Assembly (NCBI RefSeq): GCF_000407165.1
Contig: NZ_KE136479.1
Coordinates: 2,119,464 to 2,183,463 of the forward strand
Direction: 5' to 3'
Source: Enterococcus haemoperoxidus ATCC BAA-382
GTDB taxonomy: Bacteria > Bacillota > Bacilli > Lactobacillales > Enterococcaceae
DNA length: 64,000 nt
In this document: piece by piece, positions 46,776 to 54,199 of the stretch
Position numbering within the stretch: position 1 is the first letter of the stretch
Layout: each line of letters begins with the position of its first letter
Made by a program: the position numbers and the translations under genes
The notes under the pieces: model-generated
Seen by the model: the letters and a program-made list of their open reading frames with translations, nothing else
Database searches by the model: none
Told to the model about the DNA's origin: nothing

Positions 46776-47003
46776 CGCATTAAACATAAAGACTGAGGCT
46801 ATTTGGGTTAAAATAGAAATAAGTTAGTGAAATTATCTTTATTCATAGGCTAATCTTTGGAAAAAAGATAAAATAGTAGTATGACATAATAATATAAATT
46901 CACATTTTTCTGTTAAAAGCTGAAAGAAACATTGCTTCCATTGGTTGCTTGATATTGAAATACACTCGGAGCATTGTTTCTTATAATTCAAGGAGGACTT
47001 TTT

Positions 47004-47867
47004 ATGATAAAACAAGAATTCTGTTATAGCCAACTGAATGATTTAGACTTGTCTGTGACCTTTTATTCAAAACAAAATGACTCTTCTGCCAAAGCTACAC
47101 TGATTTATTTGCATGGTGGCGGACTTCTCTACGGTAGTCGGGATGATTTACCAGAAACCTATTGTGAGCTTTTAGTGGAGAAAGGCTATAATTTGCTGAC
47201 CGTTGATTATCCTTTAGCACCTGAAGTCAAACTGCCAACTATTATTAATTGTTTAAGAGAAGCCATTGATTGGTTCTTAAAAAATTACCAATCGATTTTA
47301 GGCTTGGAGCGTTCAGATTATTTCTTGTTTGGTCGTTCAGCTGGCGGGTTTCTTTCCTACCTATTATCTGCTCGTTATGCTTTACCAGAGCAAAAAGGAT
47401 TGATCAGCTTTTATGGTTATTATGATTTGATAAACCCGGCTTTCAGTCAGCCAAGTAGTTACTATAATCAATTTCCTAAAATAGCACCGCTAACTGCTCA
47501 AGCTTTGATTCAGCCTGAACCAATTGCAGGTGTTTCTATCAATGAACGATTTTCACTTTATTTATCTGGTCGACAATTTGGTAACTGGTTGAGTTATCTA
47601 ACTAACTCTCCTAGTGAAAAAGAAACGTTTAGTTTAACTGATACAGAACTTGCCCAACTTCCACCTACATTTTTAGCCCACAGTTCTGCTGATCAAGACG
47701 TTCCTGTTGAAGCATCTCGTATTGCCAGTAATAAAATCTCCAATGTTACTTATGAAGAAGTCGAAAAACTTCCTCATGATTTTGACGGTGATCTTACTAA
47801 AAATGAAGGGCTTAACGTTTACCATGCTTTGATTGAATGGCTTGACAAAGTATTAGCCACAACTTGA
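47004..47867 (+). CDS. Alpha/beta-hydrolase (carbohydrate esterase/lipase-like)
   Basis: A 287-residue cytoplasmic hydrolase of the Abhydrolase_3 type. The oxyanion hole is YLHGGGLLYGS, the nucleophile Ser is in GRSAGGFLSYL (GxSxG), the acid in HSSADQDVPVEAS, and the base His in KLPHDFDGD. Such enzymes deacylate small esters; the substrate is unknown. I use ATG 47004 with AAGGAGG upstream rather than the ATG at 46974. It is divergent from allC, so it may share a control region with the ureide genes, but no functional link is evident. Confidence 0.87.
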   Translation: MIKQEFCYSQLNDLDLSVTFYSKQNDSSAKATLIYLHGGGLLYGSRDDLPETYCELLVEKGYNLLTVDYPLAPEVKLPTIINCLREAIDWFLKNYQSILGLERSDYFLFGRSAGGFLSYLLSARYALPEQKGLISFYGYYDLINPAFSQPSSYYNQFPKIAPLTAQALIQPEPIAGVSINERFSLYLSGRQFGNWLSYLTNSPSEKETFSLTDTELAQLPPTFLAHSSADQDVPVEASRIASNKISNVTYEEVEKLPHDFDGDLTKNEGLNVYHALIEWLDKVLATT

Positions 47868-47900
47868 TTTTAACATAATTGATTGATTCTTTAACTTAAA

Positions 47901-47934
47901 AAAAGACATTCCCGATCACTCAGGAATGTCTTTT
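47901..47934. terminator. Bidirectional terminator between the esterase gene and tig
   Basis: AAAAGACATTCC and GGAATGTCTTTT form a 12-bp stem with a 10-base loop between the convergent stop codons; T-runs stand on both strands. Confidence 0.9.
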
Positions 47935-47943
47935 AAATTTCGT

Positions 47944-49227
47944 TTATTTTTCAGTTGCAGTTTCAGTGATAACTTCTACTGCACGTTTCATGCGGATATC
48001 ATGTTTTAACATGTCTTCTGTTAAGACTTTTTTAACTTGATCGATCGGCATGTTGTATTGTTCTGATAGTTCTTTGATTTCATTATCCATATCTTCTTGA
48101 GATACTTCGATATCTTCTGCTTTAGCGATCGCTTCGATTACAAGGTTTGTTTTCGTACGAACTTCTGCTTCTGCTTCAAATTGTTTGTGCAAGTCAGCTT
48201 CTGTTGTTCCAGTTAATTGATAGTACATATCTGGAGCGATTCCTTGACGTTGCATGTTGTTTAAGAATTCATCCATTGAACGGTGAACTTCATCATGTAC
48301 CATTACGTGTGGTAATTCAACGATTTCAGCATTATCAACAGCTTGACGGATAGCTGCTTCGTCTTTTGCTTCTGTTGCAGCAGCTTCTTTAGATTCTGTT
48401 AATTCGTTACGGTATTTTTCTTTTAATTCGTCTAATGATTCTACTGAATCGTCAACATCTTTCGCAAATTCATCATCTAAAGTTGGTAATTCTTTCGCTT
48501 TCACTTCGTGAACTTTCACTTGGAAAACAGCTTCTTTACCAGCTAAATCTTCTGCTTGGTAATCTTCTGGGAATGTTACTTTTACTTCAACTTCTTCGCC
48601 AGCTTTTTTGCCAACTAATTGTTCTTCAAAGCCTGGGATGAAAGAGTTAGAACCTAATTCAAGAGAATAGTTTTCGCCTTTTCCACCTTCAAAAGCTTCG
48701 CCATCTTTAAATCCTTCAAAATCGATTACGACAGTGTCGCCTTCAACAGCTGCTTCGTCTTCTTTGATTACTAATTCAGCTTGTGCATCTAATTCACGTT
48801 GGATGCGTGCATCTAAGTCTTCGTCTGTTACTTCACGGTCTTGTTTTTCAACTGTTAAGTTTTTGTATTCGCCTAATTTAACTTCAGGTTTTACAGTCAC
48901 TTCAGCAGTTACAACCCAATCTTCCCCTTTATTCATGCTTTCAACATCAATTTTAGGTTGTGATACAGGATCGATTCCAGCTTCTTTCACAGCTGCTTCG
49001 TAAACTTCTGGTAACACTGCGTTCAAAGCATCTTCATATAATGCTTCTTCGCCGTACATACGGTTGAATACTTGACGTGACACTTTCCCTTTACGGAATC
49101 CTGGTACGTTAAGATTTTTTTTAACTTTATCGAATGCTTGTTTCAAGCCTTTTTCAATTAGAGTTTGATCAACTGAAAAAGTTAACACACCATCATTGGT
49201 GCCTTTTTTTTCAAATTTCGCAGACAT
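47944..49227 (-). CDS. tig: Trigger factor
   Basis: The ribosome-bound chaperone and peptidyl-prolyl isomerase (427 residues). The N-terminal ribosome-docking motif is [15 protein letters not shown] (~residues 33-47). The FKBP-type PPIase domain runs ~155-245 ([50 protein letters not shown]) and the helical arms fill the rest. The frame opens at 49260 but ATG 49227 (MSAKFEKKG), with CGGAGGG upstream, is the conventional start. Monocistronic; it belongs to the core chromosome. Confidence 0.96.
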   Translation of the reverse strand: MSAKFEKKGTNDGVLTFSVDQTLIEKGLKQAFDKVKKNLNVPGFRKGKVSRQVFNRMYGEEALYEDALNAVLPEVYEAAVKEAGIDPVSQPKIDVESMNKGEDWVVTAEVTVKPEVKLGEYKNLTVEKQDREVTDEDLDARIQRELDAQAELVIKEDEAAVEGDTVVIDFEGFKDGEAFEGGKGENYSLELGSNSFIPGFEEQLVGKKAGEEVEVKVTFPEDYQAEDLAGKEAVFQVKVHEVKAKELPTLDDEFAKDVDDSVESLDELKEKYRNELTESKEAAATEAKDEAAIRQAVDNAEIVELPHVMVHDEVHRSMDEFLNNMQRQGIAPDMYYQLTGTTEADLHKQFEAEAEVRTKTNLVIEAIAKAEDIEVSQEDMDNEIKELSEQYNMPIDQVKKVLTEDMLKHDIRMKRAVEVITETATEK

Positions 49228-49471
49228 TTGTTTCCCTCCGAATAACTTAATTTTATACATGAATTTATGTTATGCATACCTTTAAATAGTACACTATCAC
49301 TGGATAAATGTAAACATTTTAGGTGAGAAGAAGGGAAAATAAACTGATTTTTTGAATTGTAAAATGAATTACTTGATAAACGAACTAGACTAACTTACTT
49401 ATTTCCTAGTATTTTCCAAAAAATTTTAAAGAGGCAATATTACTTATCTGCTATTCAATCAAACTGAAAAC

Positions 49472-49503
49472 GGACTGTAACTTTTTAGTTGCAGGCCTTT
49501 TCT
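49472..49503 (-). terminator. Terminator of the gfr-like operon
   Basis: On the minus strand GGCCTGCAACT pairs with AGTTACAGTCC around AAAA and is followed by GTTTTC; it begins 12 bases after the last SIS gene. The rest of 49228-49509 is AT-rich without a gene and should contain the tig promoter. Confidence 0.65.
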
Positions 49504-49509
49504 TTCATT

Positions 49510-50514
49510 TTAATAATCAAACTGACGATAATAACGTCTAATATCTAACGGATGGCAATTCAACTGTTCAACATGAGCATCAATACGTTGTGTCACACAA
49601 TGCATCAGCAAGAATGACAAAACTCTTCCACGATATTTGTCACTGATTCCTGCGACTGGATAATCCTTTGAATCAATAATCGTATAGTTAGCGCAAATAC
49701 GCGGTAACAAATTCGCTACTCTTTCAGACAATGGACGTTGTTCATCCTCACCAATAAATAAAGTGACTGCCGTTGTTTCCTCCACAATTTCTAACGTTCC
49801 GTGTAAAAACTCAGCAGCATGGATTGATTTTGAACGTAGCCAACTTTGTTCTTCCCAATAGCACATTGCATAAGAATAAACTGCGCCCCATTGATTACCC
49901 GCTCCGATAAAATAATGCATATCATCGTGACGATGGGCTTGGGCAAATTTTAACCCAAAGTCATCCGCTTTTTTCTCAGCTTCAACTAAACCAACAGGAA
50001 GATATTCTTCTAGTTCTTGATAATATTCTTCATAATCATCAAATTCGCTATTATTTTTCATCAATCGATCTGCTATCATAAAGAACTTGATTTGTTCCGT
50101 TCCTGGTGCTGGATACGTCACAACATAATCACATTTTTCTGCTAGAATACTTCCTTTTGCATCAATAAAACCGATCAATGTTGCCCCAACTGTTTTAATT
50201 TCTTCCACCGCTTTGACAACTTCTTGGGTTGTGCCAGTTACTGAAGACAAAATAACGATCGAATCTTTGGTTAAGCGACGATTGCCAGTTGTATAATATT
50301 CAGCGGCATGCTGTACATAAGCAGGTAGATTACTTTTTCCATTAATGTACGTCACTGCTTGCATCGCTGAAGCATAGGTTCCGCCAATACCAAGATAATA
50401 AATAGAGTCAAATCCTTTTCCCCACACTTCATCAACTATTTTTTCGACTTGCGGACGTAGTGCTAACGCTCCTTTGATATCTTCTATTTGCTTTGTTTCG
50501 TTAAATTTTAACAT
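49510..50514 (-). CDS. gfrF: SIS-domain sugar-amine deglycase-like protein (FrlB/GfrF type)
   Basis: A 334-residue protein of two SIS domains: the first has YYLGIGGTYASAMQAVTY and ILSSVTGTTQEVVKAVEE (Ser/Thr-rich phosphosugar loop), the second AEFLHGTLEIVEETTAVTLFIGEDEQRP with the catalytic Glu of FrlB/GlmS-like enzymes. Length and ending (HPLDIRRYYRQFDY) fit fructoselysine-6-phosphate deglycases, which split the phosphorylated Amadori product into glucose-6-phosphate and the amine. It is the last gene of an EIIABCD-SIS-SIS operon. Substrate is inferred from operon architecture only. Confidence 0.75.
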   Translation of the reverse strand: MLKFNETKQIEDIKGALALRPQVEKIVDEVWGKGFDSIYYLGIGGTYASAMQAVTYINGKSNLPAYVQHAAEYYTTGNRRLTKDSIVILSSVTGTTQEVVKAVEEIKTVGATLIGFIDAKGSILAEKCDYVVTYPAPGTEQIKFFMIADRLMKNNSEFDDYEEYYQELEEYLPVGLVEAEKKADDFGLKFAQAHRHDDMHYFIGAGNQWGAVYSYAMCYWEEQSWLRSKSIHAAEFLHGTLEIVEETTAVTLFIGEDEQRPLSERVANLLPRICANYTIIDSKDYPVAGISDKYRGRVLSFLLMHCVTQRIDAHVEQLNCHPLDIRRYYRQFDY

Positions 50515-50526
50515 TGTTTACGCTCC

Positions 50527-51576
50527 TTAAATTTTACTTTTTAATACTTGGTCAAAATCATCAAAAATTCGTTTATTTAAATCAATTCCTTTACCTGTCG
50601 CAATTTGATACGCGAGGTATTGGAAGGGAATCACCAATAAAAGTGGACTGATTTTTTCAGGTGTTTTAATTGATAATCCTACTGTTTTTGAATCAGTTTT
50701 CGCTTCCGTGGTAATCGTGTAGCAATTCCCAACATCGTTTCTTAGATAATTTTTTAACGCTTTGCTTCTATCATTCAGTACATTATCATTTTCTATAAAA
50801 AATAGTGAATGTGTGTTGTTTGCTTCTAAATAAGGTCCGTGCATATAGGCTTCAAGTTCAAATCCTTGTGAGGGTAAACGTACCGTTTCAGTAAATTTTG
50901 TTTCAAATTCTTTAGCTGTTCCAATGTTAGGTCCGTAGCCAATCGTTATAAAACGTACCCCCTTACTTAGATCCGCTTGATTTTCCAACCAAAATTCACT
51001 CGTTTTTTCGATTACCAGATTGATTTGACTGATTGCTTTCTTTAATGCCAACAGTTCATTTTTTACTGTAGATTGATCAATTGACTCGCTTTGATAAGCG
51101 ATACGTAACCCTAATAACATTAAATTCAACACAGTTGCTAAATAGCCTTTTGTAACAAACCCAACCGTCTCGATTCCCATATTTAAATCTAGCACTTCAT
51201 CCACTACTTGACTGATTGGGCTACTTGTATTGCTAGTTAGAGCAATCGTTTTGATTTTTCTAGTTTGTGTTAGCTTTTGTACTGCCTGAATGGTTGATGC
51301 ACTTTTGCCACTTTGTGAAACTGCTATGATCAAGTCAATACTCGGATCGATTTTCCCATAGTGGAGAAAATTAAAGGGTTCTTCTATTTGAACATATACA
51401 GGTGCCGTTTGTTCTATATAATATTTTGCAGATAGACAAGCATTATAAGAAGAACCTGTTGCTAAAATCAAACAGTGTTTAACATTTTTCACCTTGATTT
51501 GTGTGATATCAAATGAATTGATAATCGTTTCTAACGTTTCTTGTTCTTCATTGATATAATCCAACATCGTTTCCAC
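50527..51576 (-). CDS. gfrE: SIS-domain sugar-amine deglycase-like protein (GfrE type)
   Basis: A 349-residue double SIS-domain protein distantly related to its downstream neighbour. It opens MLDYINEEQETLETIINSFD and shows CLILATGSSYNACLSAKYYIEQ, LIIAVSQSGKSASTIQAVQ (phosphosugar loop) and FELEAYMHGPYLEANNTHSLFFI (catalytic Glu region). With the neighbour it gives the operon two deglycase candidates, the arrangement of Salmonella gfrE-gfrF, which handle glucoselysine and fructoselysine phosphates. Start is GTG 51576, behind GTGAGGTGAG; an in-frame ATG is at 51567. Confidence 0.72.
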   Translation of the reverse strand: METMLDYINEEQETLETIINSFDITQIKVKNVKHCLILATGSSYNACLSAKYYIEQTAPVYVQIEEPFNFLHYGKIDPSIDLIIAVSQSGKSASTIQAVQKLTQTRKIKTIALTSNTSSPISQVVDEVLDLNMGIETVGFVTKGYLATVLNLMLLGLRIAYQSESIDQSTVKNELLALKKAISQINLVIEKTSEFWLENQADLSKGVRFITIGYGPNIGTAKEFETKFTETVRLPSQGFELEAYMHGPYLEANNTHSLFFIENDNVLNDRSKALKNYLRNDVGNCYTITTEAKTDSKTVGLSIKTPEKISPLLLVIPFQYLAYQIATGKGIDLNKRIFDDFDQVLKSKI

Positions 51577-51603
51577 TGAATCTCACCTCACTCTACTTTT
51601 CAC

Positions 51604-52437
51604 TTAAAAAATTCCAATCAAGGAACCTAAAATTCCGACGACTGCCATTCCACCAAGAATTGCCAGGGGTTTTACTTCTTTTTTCAAAAGATAGAAAACT
51701 GCTCCAAAAGTTGCTAATGGCAATAGTTTAGGCATGATATCATCAAAAATACTCTGCACTGTTACTGCTGTTTCTCCACTGCCACTGATTGTGACTGGAA
51801 TCGAAATATCGATCATCGAAGCCGTCATTGCGCCAACTACCATCAATCCAATGATTGAAGCGCCTAAAGTCAAGCTTTCCATCATCCCGTTCGCTTGAAT
51901 CTTTTTCAAGAAACCAGTTCCTAATTTATAGCCCCAACCAGTAAATAGGTAGCGCAAAATAATATGTGGTACGTTAAAAATCAGCAAGAATAAAATGGGG
52001 CCTAAAATATTTCCTTGTAGAGCTAGTGACGTTCCAACTCCGGTCGCAATCAAACGTAATGTTCCCCAGAAAAATGAATCTCCTAACCCTGCCAAAGGAC
52101 CCATCAATGAAGTTTTAATACTATCGATCGTACTCACATCAAATTGTTCATCTAGTACATTTTCTTCTTCCATCGCCGTATTGATCCCTAATATCAAGGT
52201 CACAATATGAGGTGTGGTATTGAAAAAGGCTAAATGTCGTTTCAGAGCGTGAGCCATATCAGACTTTTTAGGATACAATTTCTTCAAAATTGGAATCATC
52301 GCAAACACATATGCCATATTCATCTGACGCTCGTAGTTCCAAGAAAATTCCATTTGGAAAGACCGCCAGAAAACACTGTTCAATTCTTTTTTCGTGATTA
52401 ACTTTTCCGTTTGTTCTTTAGAAGTCTTCGTCATCAT
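51604..52437 (-). CDS. gfrD: PTS mannose-family EIID
   Basis: A 277-residue EIID: long cytoplasmic N-terminus with the family pattern NSVFWRSFQMEFSWNYERQMNMAYVFAMIPILKKLYPKKSDMAHALKRHLAFFNTTPHI, then GPLAGLGDSFFWGTLRLIATGVGTSLALQG and C-terminal membrane helices. It forms the transport channel with EIIC. The ATG lies inside the end of the EIIC gene (20-base overlap), so the two membrane subunits are co-translated. Confidence 0.93.
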   Translation of the reverse strand: MMTKTSKEQTEKLITKKELNSVFWRSFQMEFSWNYERQMNMAYVFAMIPILKKLYPKKSDMAHALKRHLAFFNTTPHIVTLILGINTAMEEENVLDEQFDVSTIDSIKTSLMGPLAGLGDSFFWGTLRLIATGVGTSLALQGNILGPILFLLIFNVPHIILRYLFTGWGYKLGTGFLKKIQANGMMESLTLGASIIGLMVVGAMTASMIDISIPVTISGSGETAVTVQSIFDDIMPKLLPLATFGAVFYLLKKEVKPLAILGGMAVVGILGSLIGIF

Positions 52438-53206
52438 CCATAACCTCCCCGTTTGATGTTTGGATCATTTCATTGCCTTTATTGTGGTTCATGATATTGA
52501 CCACGATCACAGCTGTGATCGCCCCTAAAATTGCAATCCCTGTAACTGGTATTTCTAAATAAGCCATCAAAGCAAAACCTAGAAAAAAGTATGGTGCTAC
52601 TTGTTTATTGATCAATAAACGTGCCAACATTGCAAAACCAAGTGCTGGAATAATACCCGTTGCAACGGATAAACCATGTTGAACAAACTCAGGAATCATA
52701 TCTAATAATCCCTTGATTGTGTTACTCCCTACAGCAAATGAAATGGAAACAATGAGTGCTAACATCAGAGACAAACCAAAACCTGCCGCCAAATGCATTC
52801 TTTCTACCCCTTTATAATTCCCATCATCCGCGTAATTATCTGCTTTTTGGCTCATCGTTGGAATCACCAAACCCAGATAGACATTTTTCAAAATCAGCGT
52901 TAATGTTGCGATTGGTAAACCTAAAACCAATGCAGTTTCTGTTCCAGCGCCAGCCGTGATTGCAAATGCTGTTCCTAAAATCCCCCCTGTCACCACATCT
53001 GGGGGAATCGATGCTCCTACAGAAAAAGAACCAATAAATGCTAATTCCAAGGTTGCGCCCATAATAATGCCCGTTTTAATATCCCCTAAAACAATTCCTG
53101 TAAACAATCCCGTCACGATCGGTCGGGACAAAAGCGATGTACCTAAGGCATACTCAGACTGAGCAATAAATGCGATAACTCCTAACAAAATTGCTTGTAC
53201 AATCAT
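52418..53206 (-). CDS. gfrC: PTS mannose-family EIIC (sorbose subfamily)
   Basis: The 262-residue membrane component has around 7-8 hydrophobic segments: VQAILLGVIAFIAQSEYALG, RPIVTGLFTGIVLGDIKTGIIMGATLELAFIGSFSVGASIPPDVVTGGILGTAFAI (the conserved GASIPPD substrate loop) and a C-terminal VTGIAILGAITAVIVVNI. Acidic tail DDDEDF. It follows EIIB by 14 bases and overlaps EIID. Confidence 0.93.
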   Translation of the reverse strand: MIVQAILLGVIAFIAQSEYALGTSLLSRPIVTGLFTGIVLGDIKTGIIMGATLELAFIGSFSVGASIPPDVVTGGILGTAFAITAGAGTETALVLGLPIATLTLILKNVYLGLVIPTMSQKADNYADDGNYKGVERMHLAAGFGLSLMLALIVSISFAVGSNTIKGLLDMIPEFVQHGLSVATGIIPALGFAMLARLLINKQVAPYFFLGFALMAYLEIPVTGIAILGAITAVIVVNIMNHNKGNEMIQTSNGEVMDDDEDF

Positions 53207-53220
53207 TTTAATCTTCCTTT

Positions 53221-53691
53221 CTAAAATGCATCTAAAGCAGCAACTTTTTTATCATTAGGGACTTGTCTAATCTCAATATCAACTCCTTCAGCGATTAATT
53301 CTTTAACCAAACTTTCTTCACCTGGCGTTATATTTACCGCCTTAGAAATGTTTCTAGTTCCTTCTCTGACTTTCATTCCACCAAGATTAATATGCTTGAT
53401 TTCAGGACAAGACTTCGCCAATTTATACGCATCTGCCACACTTTCAACGACGATAAATAACTTATATTTATCTGTCACGCCACTTTGTAAAGCACTGATT
53501 GAATCTTCGATCGTTTTAATCACTAATTTAACGCCTGCAGGCTTGGCTAACTTGATCGTCGTTTTGCGAATATCATTTTGCGGTACATCATCATTGGCAA
53601 TCAAAATACAATCTACCCCTAAACTTTGGGTCCAAGAAAATGCCACTTGTCCATGTAATAAACGGTGGTCTACACGTACTAATTTAATCAT
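53221..53691 (-). CDS. gfrB: PTS mannose-family EIIB
   Basis: The 156-residue cytosolic phosphocarrier. The phosphorylated His is His13 in VDHRLLHGQVAFSW. Other family marks are ADDDVP-like IANDDVPQNDIRKTTIKLAKPAGVKL and HINLGGMKVREGTRNISKAVNI. It passes phosphate from EIIA to the incoming sugar at EIIC-EIID. It lies 19 bases after the EIIA gene. Confidence 0.94.
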   Translation of the reverse strand: MIKLVRVDHRLLHGQVAFSWTQSLGVDCILIANDDVPQNDIRKTTIKLAKPAGVKLVIKTIEDSISALQSGVTDKYKLFIVVESVADAYKLAKSCPEIKHINLGGMKVREGTRNISKAVNITPGEESLVKELIAEGVDIEIRQVPNDKKVAALDAF

Positions 53692-53710
53692 GATTGATTT
53701 CCTTTCTCTT

Positions 53711-54127
53711 TTAGAATTCTTCTTCTTCGTCTTTTGCTTTCAATAAGTTACAATACTTGATCGTTTCTTGAGACGTTTTTATTGCTTGTATAATCAAATT
53801 TTCTAAAGAGTCTGTGATTTCTAATTGAGTATAAAGTTCAATTAACAAAGACAAATTCAATCCAGAAATTAAATACACATTTGGCTCTTCAACATACTTA
53901 AAAAACTCATTGTTTACGCTACCACCAAAAATATCTGTGATTACGACCAATTCATTTTTACGATTTTCAGCTATAATTATTTCTACCGTTTGAGCTAAAT
54001 CAAAGTCTTCTCTCATATAGGCACAAACAACTTCTACATTTGTTGATTTCCCACAAATCAGTTCTAAAGACGTTCTGATACCTTGTGCAAAATTCCCATG
54101 TGTTGCTAAAATAATTTTTCTTGCCAT
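53711..54127 (-). CDS. gfrA: PTS mannose-family EIIA
   Basis: A 138-residue EIIA with phospho-His10 in IILATHGNFAQGI and the dimer-forming VVITDIFGGSVNNEFF. First gene of the EIIABCD-SIS-SIS operon. I use ATG 54127 (MARKIIL) with GAGGTG 6 bases upstream; the frame extends to a GTG at 54136 that lies within that ribosome binding site. The sigma-54 promoter is about 30 bases upstream of the start. Confidence 0.93.
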   Translation of the reverse strand: MARKIILATHGNFAQGIRTSLELICGKSTNVEVVCAYMREDFDLAQTVEIIIAENRKNELVVITDIFGGSVNNEFFKYVEEPNVYLISGLNLSLLIELYTQLEITDSLENLIIQAIKTSQETIKYCNLLKAKDEEEEF

Positions 54128-54156
54128 CCTGCTCACCTCACTTACACTTTATTAAT

Positions 54157-54172
54157 AGCAAAAAGGGTGCCA
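54157..54172 (-). promoter_or_regulatory. Sigma-54 (-24/-12) promoter of the gfr-like operon
   Basis: On the minus strand TGGCACCCTTTTTGCT, a perfect match to TGGCAC-N5-TTGCW. It is 30 bases upstream of the EIIA start and is followed by a short leader. The adjacent gene encodes a sigma-54 activator of the LevR family, so the pair is self-consistent. Confidence 0.92.
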
Positions 54173-54189
54173 ACTTTAGTGGCACCCTT
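54160..54189 (-). terminator. Terminator of the activator gene, overlapping the sigma-54 promoter
   Basis: AAGGGTGCCA / TGGCACCCTT form a 10-bp stem with a 7-base loop; on the minus strand TTTTT follows. The second arm and the T-run are also the -24 element and spacer of the sigma-54 promoter. Confidence 0.88.
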
Positions 54190-54199
54190 CGTTTAACGA

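Noticed and set aside
46839-47033. 64-codon minus-strand ORF between allC and the esterase gene
   Set aside because: Antisense to the esterase start region, with no ribosome binding site.
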